From positions 32,748 to 96,747 of the IMG/VR virus record IMGVR_UViG_3300024346_000022: a stretch of 64,000 nucleotides of DNA; one strand, 5' to 3'. A program made the translations under genes and the position numbers. This stretch comes from a virus. Of this stretch, positions 16,722-27,600 are shown piece by piece. The notes below the pieces were generated by a model. The model did not search any database and was not told the DNA's origin. It worked only from the letters and a program-made list of their open reading frames with translations. The first letter of the stretch is position 1. Every line of letters starts with the position of its first letter.

Positions 16722-17688
16722 TGATAAAGTCCTCCAAAAAAGATTCTGAAATTTTTAAAACATAAGCGGCATTATCTACCGCACCAAAAGTAATCAAATA
16801 ACTATTATTATATTTTGCTAAACCACAACAAAATTCTACTTTCATATTTAAGAATGAAAATAGTTTAGAAAATTTTTGAGACTTAAACTCACTATCCCAA
16901 TATACAAATCTATGTCGGTATGTACCATTCTTTCTTCCCAATTCAGAACTATACAATTGTGTTTCGTGAATGATGGTTAGATATCCATCCTTATATTTAA
17001 TGACTTGAGACCCACCTCTCATATCATTAAATCCTGGAGTATATTGATTAGTTTCAAATACCTGAGTTTCTTCACCATTTGGATTGAACTTCATAATACA
17101 AGTAGAATTAGTCCATTTCATTAGATGAAAAGGTTTATCCTCTATAGGAGTACAATTCTTCATACAATACTCATTATCCGGAGGTGGTCCTGGAATTCTA
17201 AATCTTGATACTTCTATGACTTTATCATCAGCAAATTCAAGTTCTGAAATTTCCATTCTTCCAGTCCCAATCGTATCCAAATCTCTTCTCACTCCACAAA
17301 GATATATCTTATCATTCCAATGTATTAAGCGACCATCTTCCAATCCAACAAATTCCCATTGTGGTTCGTATGTATCAAATCTTGAAGTATCAATTTTAGA
17401 ATAATGTATAATATTTAAATCTCCATCTAATTGTGCAACATAATTCCAAGTACGAAGATGCATATCATTTTCTGGATGAATATACACCATAGGTCCCCAT
17501 ATATGCTCAAATCTATCCAACTCCGAATGATATAAAGTATAATTTATATTTCGGATATTAACTATGATACTTCCATCCACAACCAATATTGATGGATTGG
17601 TTAGAGAAGGTCCCATAAAATCTTCTGAAGGAATCATTAATGGTTTTACGATTCCACCATTTTCCAAGGCAAGTTTTACAAAGTTCAT
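16714..17688 (-). CDS. GH130-like five-bladed propeller (mannoside phosphorylase/hydrolase-like)
   Basis: I choose the ATG at 17688 (MNFVKLALENGGIVKPL), giving 324 residues; the frame extends to 17733. Repeated strand patterns with PSILVVDGSIIVNIRNINYTLYHS, FVGLEDGRLIHWNDKIYLCGVRRD and GGSQVIKYKDGYLTIIHET suggest a GH43/GH130-type beta-propeller that acts on mannosides. The E-D-G-R motif at the propeller centre is visible. The assignment is by pattern, not close similarity. First gene after the promoter at 17783-17811, upstream of the large methyltransferase and GT25 proteins. Confidence 0.62.
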   Translation of the reverse strand: MNFVKLALENGGIVKPLMIPSEDFMGPSLTNPSILVVDGSIIVNIRNINYTLYHSELDRFEHIWGPMVYIHPENDMHLRTWNYVAQLDGDLNIIHYSKIDTSRFDTYEPQWEFVGLEDGRLIHWNDKIYLCGVRRDLDTIGTGRMEISELEFADDKVIEVSRFRIPGPPPDNEYCMKNCTPIEDKPFHLMKWTNSTCIMKFNPNGEETQVFETNQYTPGFNDMRGGSQVIKYKDGYLTIIHETQLYSSELGRKNGTYRHRFVYWDSEFKSQKFSKLFSFLNMKVEFCCGLAKYNNSYLITFGAVDNAAYVLKISESFLEDFINE

Positions 17689-17782
17689 AAACATAATAAT
17701 TAATAAAGTATTATTTCTCAGTAAATTTATCAATAGTGTAATTATAAAATGGATGCATCATATACTCACAATCATAAAATTT

Positions 17783-17811
17783 ATTATAACAGATTAGTTC
17801 TTAAGTGTCAA
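17783..17811 (-). promoter_or_regulatory. Sigma70-type promoter of the 17.7-9.6 kb operon
   Basis: TTGACA (17806-17811), 17-bp spacer, TATAAT (17783-17788). Leader to the ATG at 17688 is about 88 nt. Confidence 0.88.
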
Positions 17812-17850
17812 TAGATGGTTCTGGCAGGTCGTACTCGGTAGCGATGGGGG

Positions 17851-18552
17851 TCATATACCGAAACGCCTACGAAGAGCGTTGAAGTTTTGTGTGACTTCTG
17901 TTGCGGTGAGTACTCTGTTGTATGCCTGAATAGTAGCGACTTTTGCTGCATAGTTGGCCGCCGCACCAGTAAACATCGTTCTAAATGATAATGTTGTATT
18001 AGAAAATGCCGTTGCACTTGTAGTTAAGGCATATCCACTGGAGTTAAATCGGTGTATAAAAGGAGTTCTTGTGGTTGGATTTGTACCAAAAGCAATATAA
18101 GACCATGATGTAGTAACATTTCCGGAGGTAACATCAACAGGTATGTTATTATCCTTAAAATAAAATGTTGTGCCTGCAGTTCCATATGCTCCTATCTCAA
18201 TAAATGGATCTATTCTATTGAAAAAATAGTTCCATCCAGTACCTGTTTGTGGAATTGTTTGTTGTAAAAACAAACACATAGTAAATCCGGTGTTAGTGGA
18301 TAAATTCAAATCAGAATCTAGGTCTAAACGTTCATTAGTTCCATCAAAAAGCAAATGACCTCCATTGGCGCTGCTGTAAGTCGGTCCATTTATAAGAGTT
18401 CCATTATTCCTATTACCACTCAAATCAGTCCAGATGGTTCCCGAACCACGATAAGAATTTTGTTGTCCTGCATCCAGATTTAAGACAAGATCATTTGTAA
18501 CAATTTTTGGATATGTGGTTGAAATAGCAAAACTTTTACTCAAAAAACTCAT
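17851..18552 (-). CDS. LamG/concanavalin-like domain protein, tail-associated
   Basis: 233 residues. IVTNDLVLNLDAGQQNSYRGSGTIWTDLSGNRNNGTLINGPTYSS...HLLFDGTNERL is the common start of phage LamG-like (Laminin_G_3) adhesin domains, and it ends LATIQAYNRVLTATEV-like (ATIQAYNRVLTATEVTQNFNALRRRFG). Such domains bind sugars and sit on tail fibres. The start overlaps the stop of the long fibre gene by 4 nt, so it is probably part of the same adhesin complex. Confidence 0.85.
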   Translation of the reverse strand: MSFLSKSFAISTTYPKIVTNDLVLNLDAGQQNSYRGSGTIWTDLSGNRNNGTLINGPTYSSANGGHLLFDGTNERLDLDSDLNLSTNTGFTMCLFLQQTIPQTGTGWNYFFNRIDPFIEIGAYGTAGTTFYFKDNNIPVDVTSGNVTTSWSYIAFGTNPTTRTPFIHRFNSSGYALTTSATAFSNTTLSFRTMFTGAAANYAAKVATIQAYNRVLTATEVTQNFNALRRRFGI

Positions 18553-21500
18553 TTGAAGTTACCATTCACAATACCAAGAACTTGATAATTTGCAGTAGTA
18601 CTAGCAGAACCTATTGTGTTAATGCCAGTAAAGTTAAAAATATCATAAGAAGTTGTAGAAGCAGTTGAGACAACAGAACCAGGATATCTTACAGTTCTTG
18701 CAGTACCATTTAAATTTACTGTGGTACATGCATATCCAATTGAAGTTTGAATTGCAACAACTGTAAATGTAAGAACACTGTTATCAAAAGTACTATCAGT
18801 TGGAATACCAGTTACATTCAGTGTGATTGGTCCTGTTGGATTTGTACAAATAGCAATATTACCACCACCAATATTATAAACCAAACTTACAGTATTTCCG
18901 CTTACACGTATTGATTTTTCTGCAAGAGATTGGATACGAGTATCAGTTGCAGTGAAAGAACCAGCAACGGATACTGTTGTTGTTGGATTTGTGGTTCCAA
19001 TACCAAGATTACCGGATGAAGGATTGAATACAAGTTTTGTAGAAGAAATATAAGAAGTTCTAGCAATTCCTGATGTGACAGAAAGAATTCCAACATACCA
19101 ATTTGAATTTGTTGTGGTGTTATCAAATACCGTAACCCCCCCATCACTTGTACCCTGTAGTCCTTGAGTACCCTGAAGTCCTTGAGTACCCTGAAGACCT
19201 TGAGTTCCTTGAACACCTTGATTACTTAGACCTTGAAGTCCTTGAGTACCCTGAAGTCCTTGAGTACCCTGAAGACCTTGAGTTCCTTGAACACCTTGAT
19301 TACTTAGACCTTGAAGTCCTTGAGTACCCTGAAGACCTTGAGTACCCTGAAGACCTTGAGTACCTTGAGTACCAGAACCTTGAAGTCCTTGAGTTCCCTG
19401 CAATCCTTGAGTACCTTGAAGTCCTTGAGTACCTTGAACACCTTGATTACTTAGACCTTGAAGTCCTTGAGTTCCCTGCAATCCTTGAGTACCTTGAAGT
19501 CCTTGAGTACCTTGAGTACCAGAACCCTGAAGTCCTTGAAGTCCTTGAACACCTTGAGTACCCTGAAGTCCTTGAGTACCTTGAACACCTTGATTACTTA
19601 GACCTTGAAGTCCTTGAGTTCCCTGCAATCCTTGAGTACCCTGAAGTCCTTGAGTACCTTGAGTACCAGAACCTTGAAGTCCCTGAAGTCCCTGCAATCC
19701 TTGAGTACCTTGAACACCTTGATTACTTAGACCTTGAAGTCCTTGAGTTCCCTGAAGACCTTGAGTTCCTTGTAGTCCTTGAAGTCCAGCAGCAAAAGGA
19801 GTAGTCCAAGAAACTCCAGCACCTGTTGATACTAAAACACTACCGGCAGCACCTACATTATTATTGATATCTCTCAAAGCACCATCAAGTTCTACCAATC
19901 CACCGAAAGTAGAAACACCGGTAATTCTTACATCTCCTTGAACGTGAAGTTTTGATGTTGGATTGGTTGTTCCCAATCCTATATTTCCACCATAAGGTCC
20001 AAGTTGTATCGTTCCATTCGCATCTACATCGATACTTGGAATACCAGAAACATCATTAACAGAGAAGATAGAACCACTGGTGAGATTATTTGTAATACTG
20101 AATAACTGACCAGCAGAACCTTCCCAAGATAAGGTGCCTGAGTTTAGAGTATCATAAGGAATTATATCAATTACTGTACCAATTCCAAGTGCTCCAGTAG
20201 AGGGATTGAATTGAAGTTTTGTTGAAGAAACCTGAGCAGTTTTGGCGATTCCTGATGTGACAGAAATAATTCCAACATACCAGTTTGAATTTGTTGTGGT
20301 GTCATCAAATACCACAAATCCACCATCACTTGCACCCTGAAGACCTTGAGTACCTTGATTTCCTGTACCCTGGAGTCCTTGAGTACCTTGAGTACCTTGA
20401 GTTCCTTGAGTACCCTGATTTCCTGTACCCTGGAGTCCTTGAGTTCCTTGAGTTCCCTGTAATCCTTGAGTTCCTTGATTTCCTGTACCCTGGAGTCCTT
20501 GTGTTCCTTGAGTACCTTGAGTACCCTGATTTCCTGTACCCTGGAGTCCTTGAGTACCTTGAACACCCTGAAGAGCGGCATTCTGTATCGTTGCCTTTCC
20601 TACAACATTTCCAGTTACATCATAAAGAGCAATAAAATCACTACTTTGAGGGTCTGTAACAGTAGGTAATCCATTAATATCAAGATTTGTAGCAGTTCCA
20701 TTAAATCTGGTTGCGGTAATTTGACTATCGGTAATATGAACTCCACCGACTGCCAAACGAACTCCATTAGGAACTTGAGTAGAACCAATACCAACACCAT
20801 AATTGAATAACCAGGCATCAGTAGTACCGGCACCTAAAGTACCACCCTTAATCCACATAATTTGTTTATATGTGGAAGGAATACTATCAATACCAACAAC
20901 ATTAATATCAATTAATGGAGTACCTTCAGTAGATGCAATTGAAATACCACCGTGATTTGCCGTGGTATCCGTAGAAACATCCTGACCAAAGGAATTTGTT
21001 GTAAATCCCAATACAATATCTTTATCTTTTACTTGTAATTCATTAACAACAAGAAATGCTGTAGTACCACCAACAGTTATGTTTCCCGTAACATTTAGAT
21101 TTGAATTAATATTTGTAGCACCATTAACTGTAAGACCCGTAAATGTGGGATTATTAGTTAGGGTGATTGTTGCACCTACTCCAGATGATGTTGCAGTTAG
21201 ATTTCCACTTACAAAGTTAATGGAATTAACATTACCTGGAGTTCCTACAACAGAACCTTCCTCACGAATTGTAATACCAGTAATTGCACCAGCAGAAGCA
21301 GCAGCAACCCAAGTAGGTGTAGCACCAACTCCATTTGATGCAAGAACATACCCAGGTGTACCATTTGCCAAAAATACAGTAGTATCAGATGCAGATTGAT
21401 AAGGTATATTACCAATAACACCACCTTTTAGATTTGTGGCAATACCGGCATTAGAAACATAGTCGGCAATTGTGATAGTAGAAGCAGTACCAGATGCTGT

Positions 21501-24281
21501 TGCAGTTACATTCTGCCCTACAAAGTTAATGGAATTAACATTATCCGCAGTTCCTACAACAGAACCTTCCTCACGAATTGTAATACCACTAATTGCACCA
21601 GCAGAAGCAGCAGCAACCCAATCTACTCCAGAACCAGTTGATGCAAGGACTTGTCCGGGTGCTCCAGATTCATTATCCTTATCAAAGAGAGAACCACGAA
21701 GTCTAATACCACCATTTACATCTAAGTTTGTTGTTGGATTTGTGGTTCCAATACCAACATAACCTTCTGGAGTTATTCTTAATCTCTCACTAATAACTGC
21801 ACCATCTAAAGTATAAAATCTCAAAGAACCTTGGTAATCAGTTCCCACATAATCGTCCCAACCTTCTATAAGAGCGACTGGTTGTGCAAGTTCTGATGCA
21901 TTTCCTCCAACTCTAAAATCAATTGCTCCTGCTTTTCTTCCGCCAGATACTTTAAATTGACTATTTGTAAGTCTTACTGTTGCAATACCAGTACCACCAG
22001 AAATTTCAAATGTTGCTGCAGGATTAGTAGCACCAATACCAAGATTACCAGAAACATAAGCACCACCAGTAACTTGAAGTCTTTGTGATGCGGTTCCTGT
22101 TGCTGATGTAGAGTTTATAACAATATTTCCAGAACTATCAACTCTCAATCTTTCTGCAGAAGCATTTACATCATAAACCCGAAGACCATCAAAACCAGCA
22201 GCAATTGAACCCGAACCAACTCTAAAGTTGTCTCCACCTGCTCCAGTTGCAGTAAAACCAATTTCCGCAATAGATGTTCCTTGAATATGAACACCATAGA
22301 TTGGATTATTGGTTCCAATACCAACATTACCACTTGCAGTAACAACAAAAGGAGTTTCATCAGGATTTGTAGAATCTTCAATTACAAGAGCATTACCAGT
22401 TCCAAGTTGAGTGATACGAACCATATCACTTGATGTAGTTCCAGAGAACAATCCAGCAATAGAAGTTGCTGTTGGAACTACATTTAAAGTTGCTCCTGGA
22501 TTTGTGGTTCCAATACCAACTCTTTGATTTGTTGCGTCATAAACAAAATTAGTTGCACCGGCAGATACATTATTATTGTTAAAAATAACTTGAGAGTTAG
22601 AACCTGCTATTGGTCCTACAAGACCTTGAGTACCCTGAAGACCTTGAGTTCCTTGAGTTCCTTGAGTACCCTGATTTCCTGTACCCTGAAGACCTTGAGT
22701 TCCTTGAGTTCCTTGGAGTCCTTGAGTACCTTGATTTCCTGTACCCTGGAGTCCTTGAGTTCCCTGTAATCCTTGAGTTCCTTGATTTCCTGTACCCTGA
22801 AGACCTTGTGTTCCTTGAGTTCCTTGAGTTCCTTGAGTTCCTTGAGTACCCTGATTTCCTGTACCCTGAAGACCTTGTGTTCCCTGAAGACCTTGAGTAC
22901 CCTGATTTCCTGTACCCTGAAGACCTTGAGTTCCTTGAGTTCCTTGGAGTCCTTGAGTACCCTGATTTCCTGTACCCTGAAGACCTTGAGTACCCTGAAG
23001 ACCTTGTGTACCTTGAGTACCCTGATTTCCTGTACCTTGGAGTCCTTGTGTTCCTTGGAGTCCTTGGAGTCCTTGAGTACCTTGATTTCCTGTACCTTGG
23101 AGTCCTTGTGTTCCTTGAGTTCCCTGAAGACCTTGAGTACCTTGATTTCCTGTGCCCTGAAGACCTTGTGTTCCTTGAGTTCCTTGGAGTCCTTGAGTAC
23201 CCTGATTTCCTGTACCCTGAAGACCTTGTGTTCCTTGAGTACCTTGTCTACCTTGAGTACCCTGATTTCCTGTACCCTGAAGACCTTGAGTTCCTTGAGT
23301 ACCTTGTCTACCTTGGAGTCCTTGAGTTCCCTGAAGACCTTGCAACGCAGCATTTTGAATTGTTGCCTTTCCTACAACTGTTCCACTTACATCATAAAGA
23401 GCAATAAAATCTCCACTCTGCGGATCGGCAATTAAAGGAAGACCATTAATATCAAGATTTGTAGCAGTTCCAATAAATCTGGTTGCGGTAATTTGACTAT
23501 CGGTAATATGAACTCCACCAACTGCCAAACGAACTCCATTTGGTACTTGAGTGGAACCAATACCAATTGCATAATTACTTAACCAAGCGTCAGTTCCAAG
23601 TCCAACAAAAGAACCTGCCTTAAACCACATAAACTTCTTATATGTGGCAGGTAATGTTTCAATACCAACAATATTGAGATTTACAAGAGGATTTCCTTCG
23701 GTGGAGGCAATCGCAATACCACCGTGATTTGCCGTATTATCTGTTGATATATCATTCCCATTTCCATCTGTACGAACTCCAAGAACAATATCAGCATCAG
23801 CAACTTTAAATGTTTCTGTGAATAAAGTAGCGGAAGTACCACCAATCGTAATGTTTCCATTTACATTTAAGTTACGATTAACCTGAAGGTCTCTGGAAAC
23901 TGTAACATCTTGTGGTGTTGTAAATTGATTTGGAATACTTAAGATTGGTGATGAACCTTCTCCGGTTCCGGTCGTAACCGTAATTTGATTTGCAGTTCCT
24001 GTGATGTTCTTAACATAATCACCAAAGGTATCAGTTCCAAGACCAACTGAATTTACAGTAACACTTGATGCTGTTGTTGCAGTTCCTGTTAAGTTTCCAA
24101 TAAATGTGGTTGCGGTTACAACACCAGTAAAGTTTCCATCACCAACTACGGTAAGTTTTGATGTTGCATTTGTGGTTCCGATTCCAACTTTGCCTACAGT
24201 TTGTATAACAGTTCTATCTTCACTATAAGAAGATAAACCTACTTTGAGTTCTCTTTGCCTGCCGCTGACGTACTTATCCAT
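18549..24281 (-). CDS. Long tail fibre with three collagen-like tracts (1910 residues)
   Basis: The protein has a short N-terminal attachment part, then two large homologous blocks: each has FIGNLTG/INSNLNVTGNITVGGT-type beta strands, DIVLG...ISTD.TANHGG.AIAS, a GIGSTQVPNGVRLAVGGVHITDSQITATRF segment and PQS.DFIALYDV, and each ends in AALQG followed by Gly-X-Gln triplets. Collagen-like tracts fall at about residues 312-555, 1235-1315 and 1495-1710. Many GIGTTNP units between them resemble phage fibre shaft repeats. The C-terminus is a compact beta domain. It follows a late promoter through the two upstream genes. The receptor is unknown. Confidence 0.88.
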   Translation of the reverse strand: MDKYVSGRQRELKVGLSSYSEDRTVIQTVGKVGIGTTNATSKLTVVGDGNFTGVVTATTFIGNLTGTATTASSVTVNSVGLGTDTFGDYVKNITGTANQITVTTGTGEGSSPILSIPNQFTTPQDVTVSRDLQVNRNLNVNGNITIGGTSATLFTETFKVADADIVLGVRTDGNGNDISTDNTANHGGIAIASTEGNPLVNLNIVGIETLPATYKKFMWFKAGSFVGLGTDAWLSNYAIGIGSTQVPNGVRLAVGGVHITDSQITATRFIGTATNLDINGLPLIADPQSGDFIALYDVSGTVVGKATIQNAALQGLQGTQGLQGRQGTQGTQGLQGTGNQGTQGRQGTQGTQGLQGTGNQGTQGLQGTQGTQGLQGTGNQGTQGLQGTQGTQGLQGTGNQGTQGLQGLQGTQGLQGTGNQGTQGTQGLQGTQGLQGTGNQGTQGLQGTQGTQGLQGTGNQGTQGLQGTQGLQGTGNQGTQGTQGTQGTQGTQGLQGTGNQGTQGLQGTQGLQGTGNQGTQGLQGTQGTQGLQGTGNQGTQGTQGTQGLQGTQGLVGPIAGSNSQVIFNNNNVSAGATNFVYDATNQRVGIGTTNPGATLNVVPTATSIAGLFSGTTSSDMVRITQLGTGNALVIEDSTNPDETPFVVTASGNVGIGTNNPIYGVHIQGTSIAEIGFTATGAGGDNFRVGSGSIAAGFDGLRVYDVNASAERLRVDSSGNIVINSTSATGTASQRLQVTGGAYVSGNLGIGATNPAATFEISGGTGIATVRLTNSQFKVSGGRKAGAIDFRVGGNASELAQPVALIEGWDDYVGTDYQGSLRFYTLDGAVISERLRITPEGYVGIGTTNPTTNLDVNGGIRLRGSLFDKDNESGAPGQVLASTGSGVDWVAAASAGAISGITIREEGSVVGTADNVNSINFVGQNVTATASGTASTITIADYVSNAGIATNLKGGVIGNIPYQSASDTTVFLANGTPGYVLASNGVGATPTWVAAASAGAITGITIREEGSVVGTPGNVNSINFVSGNLTATSSGVGATITLTNNPTFTGLTVNGATNINSNLNVTGNITVGGTTAFLVVNELQVKDKDIVLGFTTNSFGQDVSTDTTANHGGISIASTEGTPLIDINVVGIDSIPSTYKQIMWIKGGTLGAGTTDAWLFNYGVGIGSTQVPNGVRLAVGGVHITDSQITATRFNGTATNLDINGLPTVTDPQSSDFIALYDVTGNVVGKATIQNAALQGVQGTQGLQGTGNQGTQGTQGTQGLQGTGNQGTQGLQGTQGTQGLQGTGNQGTQGTQGTQGTQGLQGTGNQGTQGLQGASDGGFVVFDDTTTNSNWYVGIISVTSGIAKTAQVSSTKLQFNPSTGALGIGTVIDIIPYDTLNSGTLSWEGSAGQLFSITNNLTSGSIFSVNDVSGIPSIDVDANGTIQLGPYGGNIGLGTTNPTSKLHVQGDVRITGVSTFGGLVELDGALRDINNNVGAAGSVLVSTGAGVSWTTPFAAGLQGLQGTQGLQGTQGLQGLSNQGVQGTQGLQGLQGLQGSGTQGTQGLQGTQGLQGTQGLQGLSNQGVQGTQGLQGTQGVQGLQGLQGSGTQGTQGLQGTQGLQGTQGLQGLSNQGVQGTQGLQGTQGLQGTQGLQGSGTQGTQGLQGTQGLQGTQGLQGLSNQGVQGTQGLQGTQGLQGTQGLQGLSNQGVQGTQGLQGTQGLQGTQGLQGTSDGGVTVFDNTTTNSNWYVGILSVTSGIARTSYISSTKLVFNPSSGNLGIGTTNPTTTVSVAGSFTATDTRIQSLAEKSIRVSGNTVSLVYNIGGGNIAICTNPTGPITLNVTGIPTDSTFDNSVLTFTVVAIQTSIGYACTTVNLNGTARTVRYPGSVVSTASTTSYDIFNFTGINTIGSASTTANYQVLGIVNGNFK
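19150..19795 (-). repeat. Collagen-like coding repeat tract 3
   Basis: About 215 codons of GTQ/GLQ triplets with a different interruption (GLSNQGVQ and GSGTQ), so it was amplified separately from tracts 1 and 2. A higher-order unit of about 34-36 residues repeats five times. Confidence 0.9.
20335..20575 (-). repeat. Collagen-like coding repeat tract 2
   Basis: About 80 codons with the same GTQ/GLQ/GTGNQ units as tract 1. It lies in the second copy of the duplicated block. Confidence 0.9.
22616..23345 (-). repeat. Collagen-like coding repeat tract 1
   Basis: About 245 codons of GTQ/GLQ triplets regularly interrupted by GTGNQ. On the DNA this is a dense 9-18 bp repeat family, hence the spurious long frames on the opposite strand. 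Confidence 0.9.
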
Positions 24282-24284
24282 TTG

Positions 24285-24632
24285 CTAGTTGAGAGTTTCT
24301 AAGATACTTGCTATGAACTTAATATTAGTATTACTACTTGCAGAAAATCTAAGAACATCACTTGATTCTAGAACTAATTTTCCCGACAACAAATTTGCAG
24401 TATCATTTCCAGAGATAGGATATGACAAAATAATTTCAGTCGTAACTGCAATTCCAGTTCTTTTATTAGTTCTTTGATGTGCGAATGAAACTGTTTGAGT
24501 TTGTGTCCCAATGTTTGCTGCCTGTGCTAAAAGTACAACTCCAGTATATCCAACTGGAGATGTATAAATGCCAACATTATTAGTACTGCCAACAGCAGTT
24601 ATCGTCTTGAATACATTAAGTGCTAATGCCAT
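24285..24632 (-). CDS. Small structural protein of the fibre operon
   Basis: 115 residues, all-beta pattern (ALNVFKTITAVGSTNNVGIYTSPVGYTGVVLLAQAANIGTQTQTVSFAHQR). Short spacing (3 nt) to both fibre genes. Small proteins of this type commonly accompany cyanophage tail fibres. No enzymatic motif. Confidence 0.72.
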   Translation of the reverse strand: MALALNVFKTITAVGSTNNVGIYTSPVGYTGVVLLAQAANIGTQTQTVSFAHQRTNKRTGIAVTTEIILSYPISGNDTANLLSGKLVLESSDVLRFSASSNTNIKFIASILETLN

Positions 24633-24635
24633 TAT

Positions 24636-27600
24636 TTAATCTCCTCCTAGTGCTAGAATAAATGGTGTGATGGTAGAAAATAAACTCTTTGAATAAAATG
24701 TACCAGAAATAGTACCAGCCTGCTGATCAATTACAACGCCATCACCAATTCTAAAGTTTCCTGATTGGTCGGTACTTGTAAATACAACTAGTCCACCATT
24801 ACGGGCATCAGTTTCATTTTCCTGAATAGGAACACCACCAGTTGCAGGAAGAGCAGTTGCAATTTCAGTACCAGAACCAATATATTCTAGTGAATGACCT
24901 GTTGCCAAAACACGACTCTGTTTGAAAAATGGAACCAGTGTTCCTATTCCAACGTCATAAGGAACATTATCATTTATCGTGATCGTACAAATACCAGCAG
25001 AAATTGGCGTAGAACTTAATATTGAATAATAAGTTGGAACCATTATAGGTATCGCTACTGCTGTATTTATTCCAACTTCAGGACCGGTTAATGTAACAGT
25101 TGGAGTATAAGTATATCCTCTACCACTAGAAACCATATCAATTGAAACCACCACTCCATCTTTAACTTCGGCAACTGCCTGTGCCGCAACTCCAAAATTA
25201 GTTTCTGGATCAGATATATCAATTTCCGGAGAGATAAAATATCCAGATCCACCATTACTCACTAATATCTTTTCTACTGTATAATAAAGTTTACTAAAAT
25301 ATACAACCTGACCATCAAATGGTCTTATAACATTAATTTTTGCCGTGCCTGTATTGGGAACATAAGTATGCGGTAATGTAGAAACTCCAACATTCGCAGT
25401 AAACACGGTGCTTGCCCTTGATGCAGTAGTTGGAATACTAGAAGTATTTCCTGATGCAATTGATGTAGTAAGAATTCCTACAAGGTTGTCAATAGTGTTC
25501 TTGACATTTGAACAGGAATCTTCATCCTGATTAGAACCGGTAAGAGGGTCTATCTGTAATGTTAAATCTTGGTAGTTCAGTAAATTATTAATTGCCTTTT
25601 TTGAATAATCTCTAACAGCATGGAATGCCGTAATTGACTCGGTTACTTCTCCAACTAATCCATTAGAAAGCGGATTTCCATTTATATCAAAATAAGATTC
25701 GGTTGCAATAATAATATTATTATTCGTAAATTCCTCTAAATCATCCGCAATAGCATCAACTACATATCCAATATCTCTACGACACTTATTTTGACCCGTT
25801 ACAAATATTCCGGGATTTATATTAATTGAATTTAGTACTGTTAAATTGCCACTACTAATTGCTTGGATGGAGATACCAACAAGAGTATCAATTGCATCCC
25901 GAACATTTGTGCAAGAATTAGGATTCGTATTTGAAGATATTCCAGAACTTGGAGTTGGATCAGCAGTAAGAGTTAAATCCTTTCTATTCAATTGATTTGT
26001 AATTGCTTTTTTGGCATATTCTCTTGCAGAAGCAAATGCATAAACAGACTCCGATTCTTCACCCAAAAGAGAAGTTGTAGCAGATCCAACATTATCAAAA
26101 TAAAACTTAGTAAAGGCAATAGAATATGAATTTCCACCAGTAAATATATCAGTAGAAATTGCATCAACAAAGTATCCCAAATCTCTGGCACATTTGTTTG
26201 TTGTTGAAATACCTAGATTTTCATTAAATGTTAATAATGAACCAGTTGTTCCAAGACCGATAACGGTGGTCACAATTCCAACAAGATTGTCAATATTTGA
26301 TTGGACATCGGCACAAGAATTTGGATTACCAGATTGTAAAACAAGTAAAGAAGTTCCTATTCCACCATAAGATGCTGGTCCAGAACTAATTCCAAGATTT
26401 TTAAAATTCAATTGATTTGTGATAGCCTTTTTCATCAAATCTCTAGACGCATTAAAGGCAGTTACAGATTCTACAGTTTCTCCGACTAACCCATTAGAAA
26501 TTGGATTTCCTGAGTTATCAAAATATTGAAGAGTAAAATCTCTAGAATACTTATTACCACCAGTAAATACATCAGTAGAAATGGCATCAATAAGATACCC
26601 AAGATCTCTCGCACACTTATATCCGCCAGGGGAACTTGTGGAACCAATACCAACACTTAAATTAAAATATCCAAAATTTGTATTTGGTAAAGAAGAGGTA
26701 TTTCCTGAACCAATTACCGTGGTTACAATTCCAACAAGATTATCAATATTCGTTCTAACATTGGCACAGGAACTTGGGTTTGTGTTCGATCCAGTTAATG
26801 GATCTGCAGTAATAGTTAAATCACTATAAGCAGCACCAACTAAAGTATTGGTGATTGCACTCTTCATTAATTGCCTTGCTTCAACAAATGCATAATTTGA
26901 TGCAACCTCCTCACCCTGAAGACCATTTGTAATTGGATTTCCAGCACTATCAAAATATTTTAAGGTAAATTGGCGAGAATAATTATTTCCACCAGTTAAA
27001 ATGTCTGTTGAAATTGCATCTATAAAAAATCCAAGATCTCTTTTACATTTTTCCTCAGAAGTTGCAATTCCCGGATATACATTATAAGTATTCGTCCAGG
27101 CAATGCTTACAACTACATCCTTATTTTTTTGAATTAATCTATAAGAATCAAAATATCTTGACCTAGAATTAGTCTGAATGTCTCCAGGGAAATAGAAATC
27201 TGAGTGTGCTATTGCAACTGATCCTAAAGATTTATCAACGATTTCTTGTTTATTAATTTGAATTAATCTCGATGCATCATAATATCTAGATCTAGCATTA
27301 GTTTCTGGTTCATCCGGAAAATAAAAATCTGACGGAAATCCAACAGCAATTGATGCAAGTGATTTATCTACAATTTCTTGCTTGTTCTGTTGAATTAATC
27401 TATATGAATCATAGAATCTAGAATACTGTGTTGTCTGAGGATCACCGGGAAAATAAAAATCAGGATGATTGAGGGCAATTGCCGCAAGTGATTTATCTTG
27501 TATTTCTGTTCTATTTGCACGAATTGAATTTGCCGCATCAACATATCTTCCCGGAGCAACAGTTTTTGTCTCAAATACATATCCCTTATTACCACTTGGA

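Noticed and set aside
17801-17854. A 17-codon frame (MTPIATEYDLPEPSIDT) overlapping the LamG gene stop by ATGA.
   Set aside because: Too short to judge and its end overlaps the -35 of the next promoter; left out of the gene list.
19148-23435. Long open frames antisense to the fibre gene (LEYPEVLEYPEDLEF-like and SSLISCTL-like repeats).
   Set aside because: They are mirror images of the collagen-like repeat DNA, with no start context and extreme composition.
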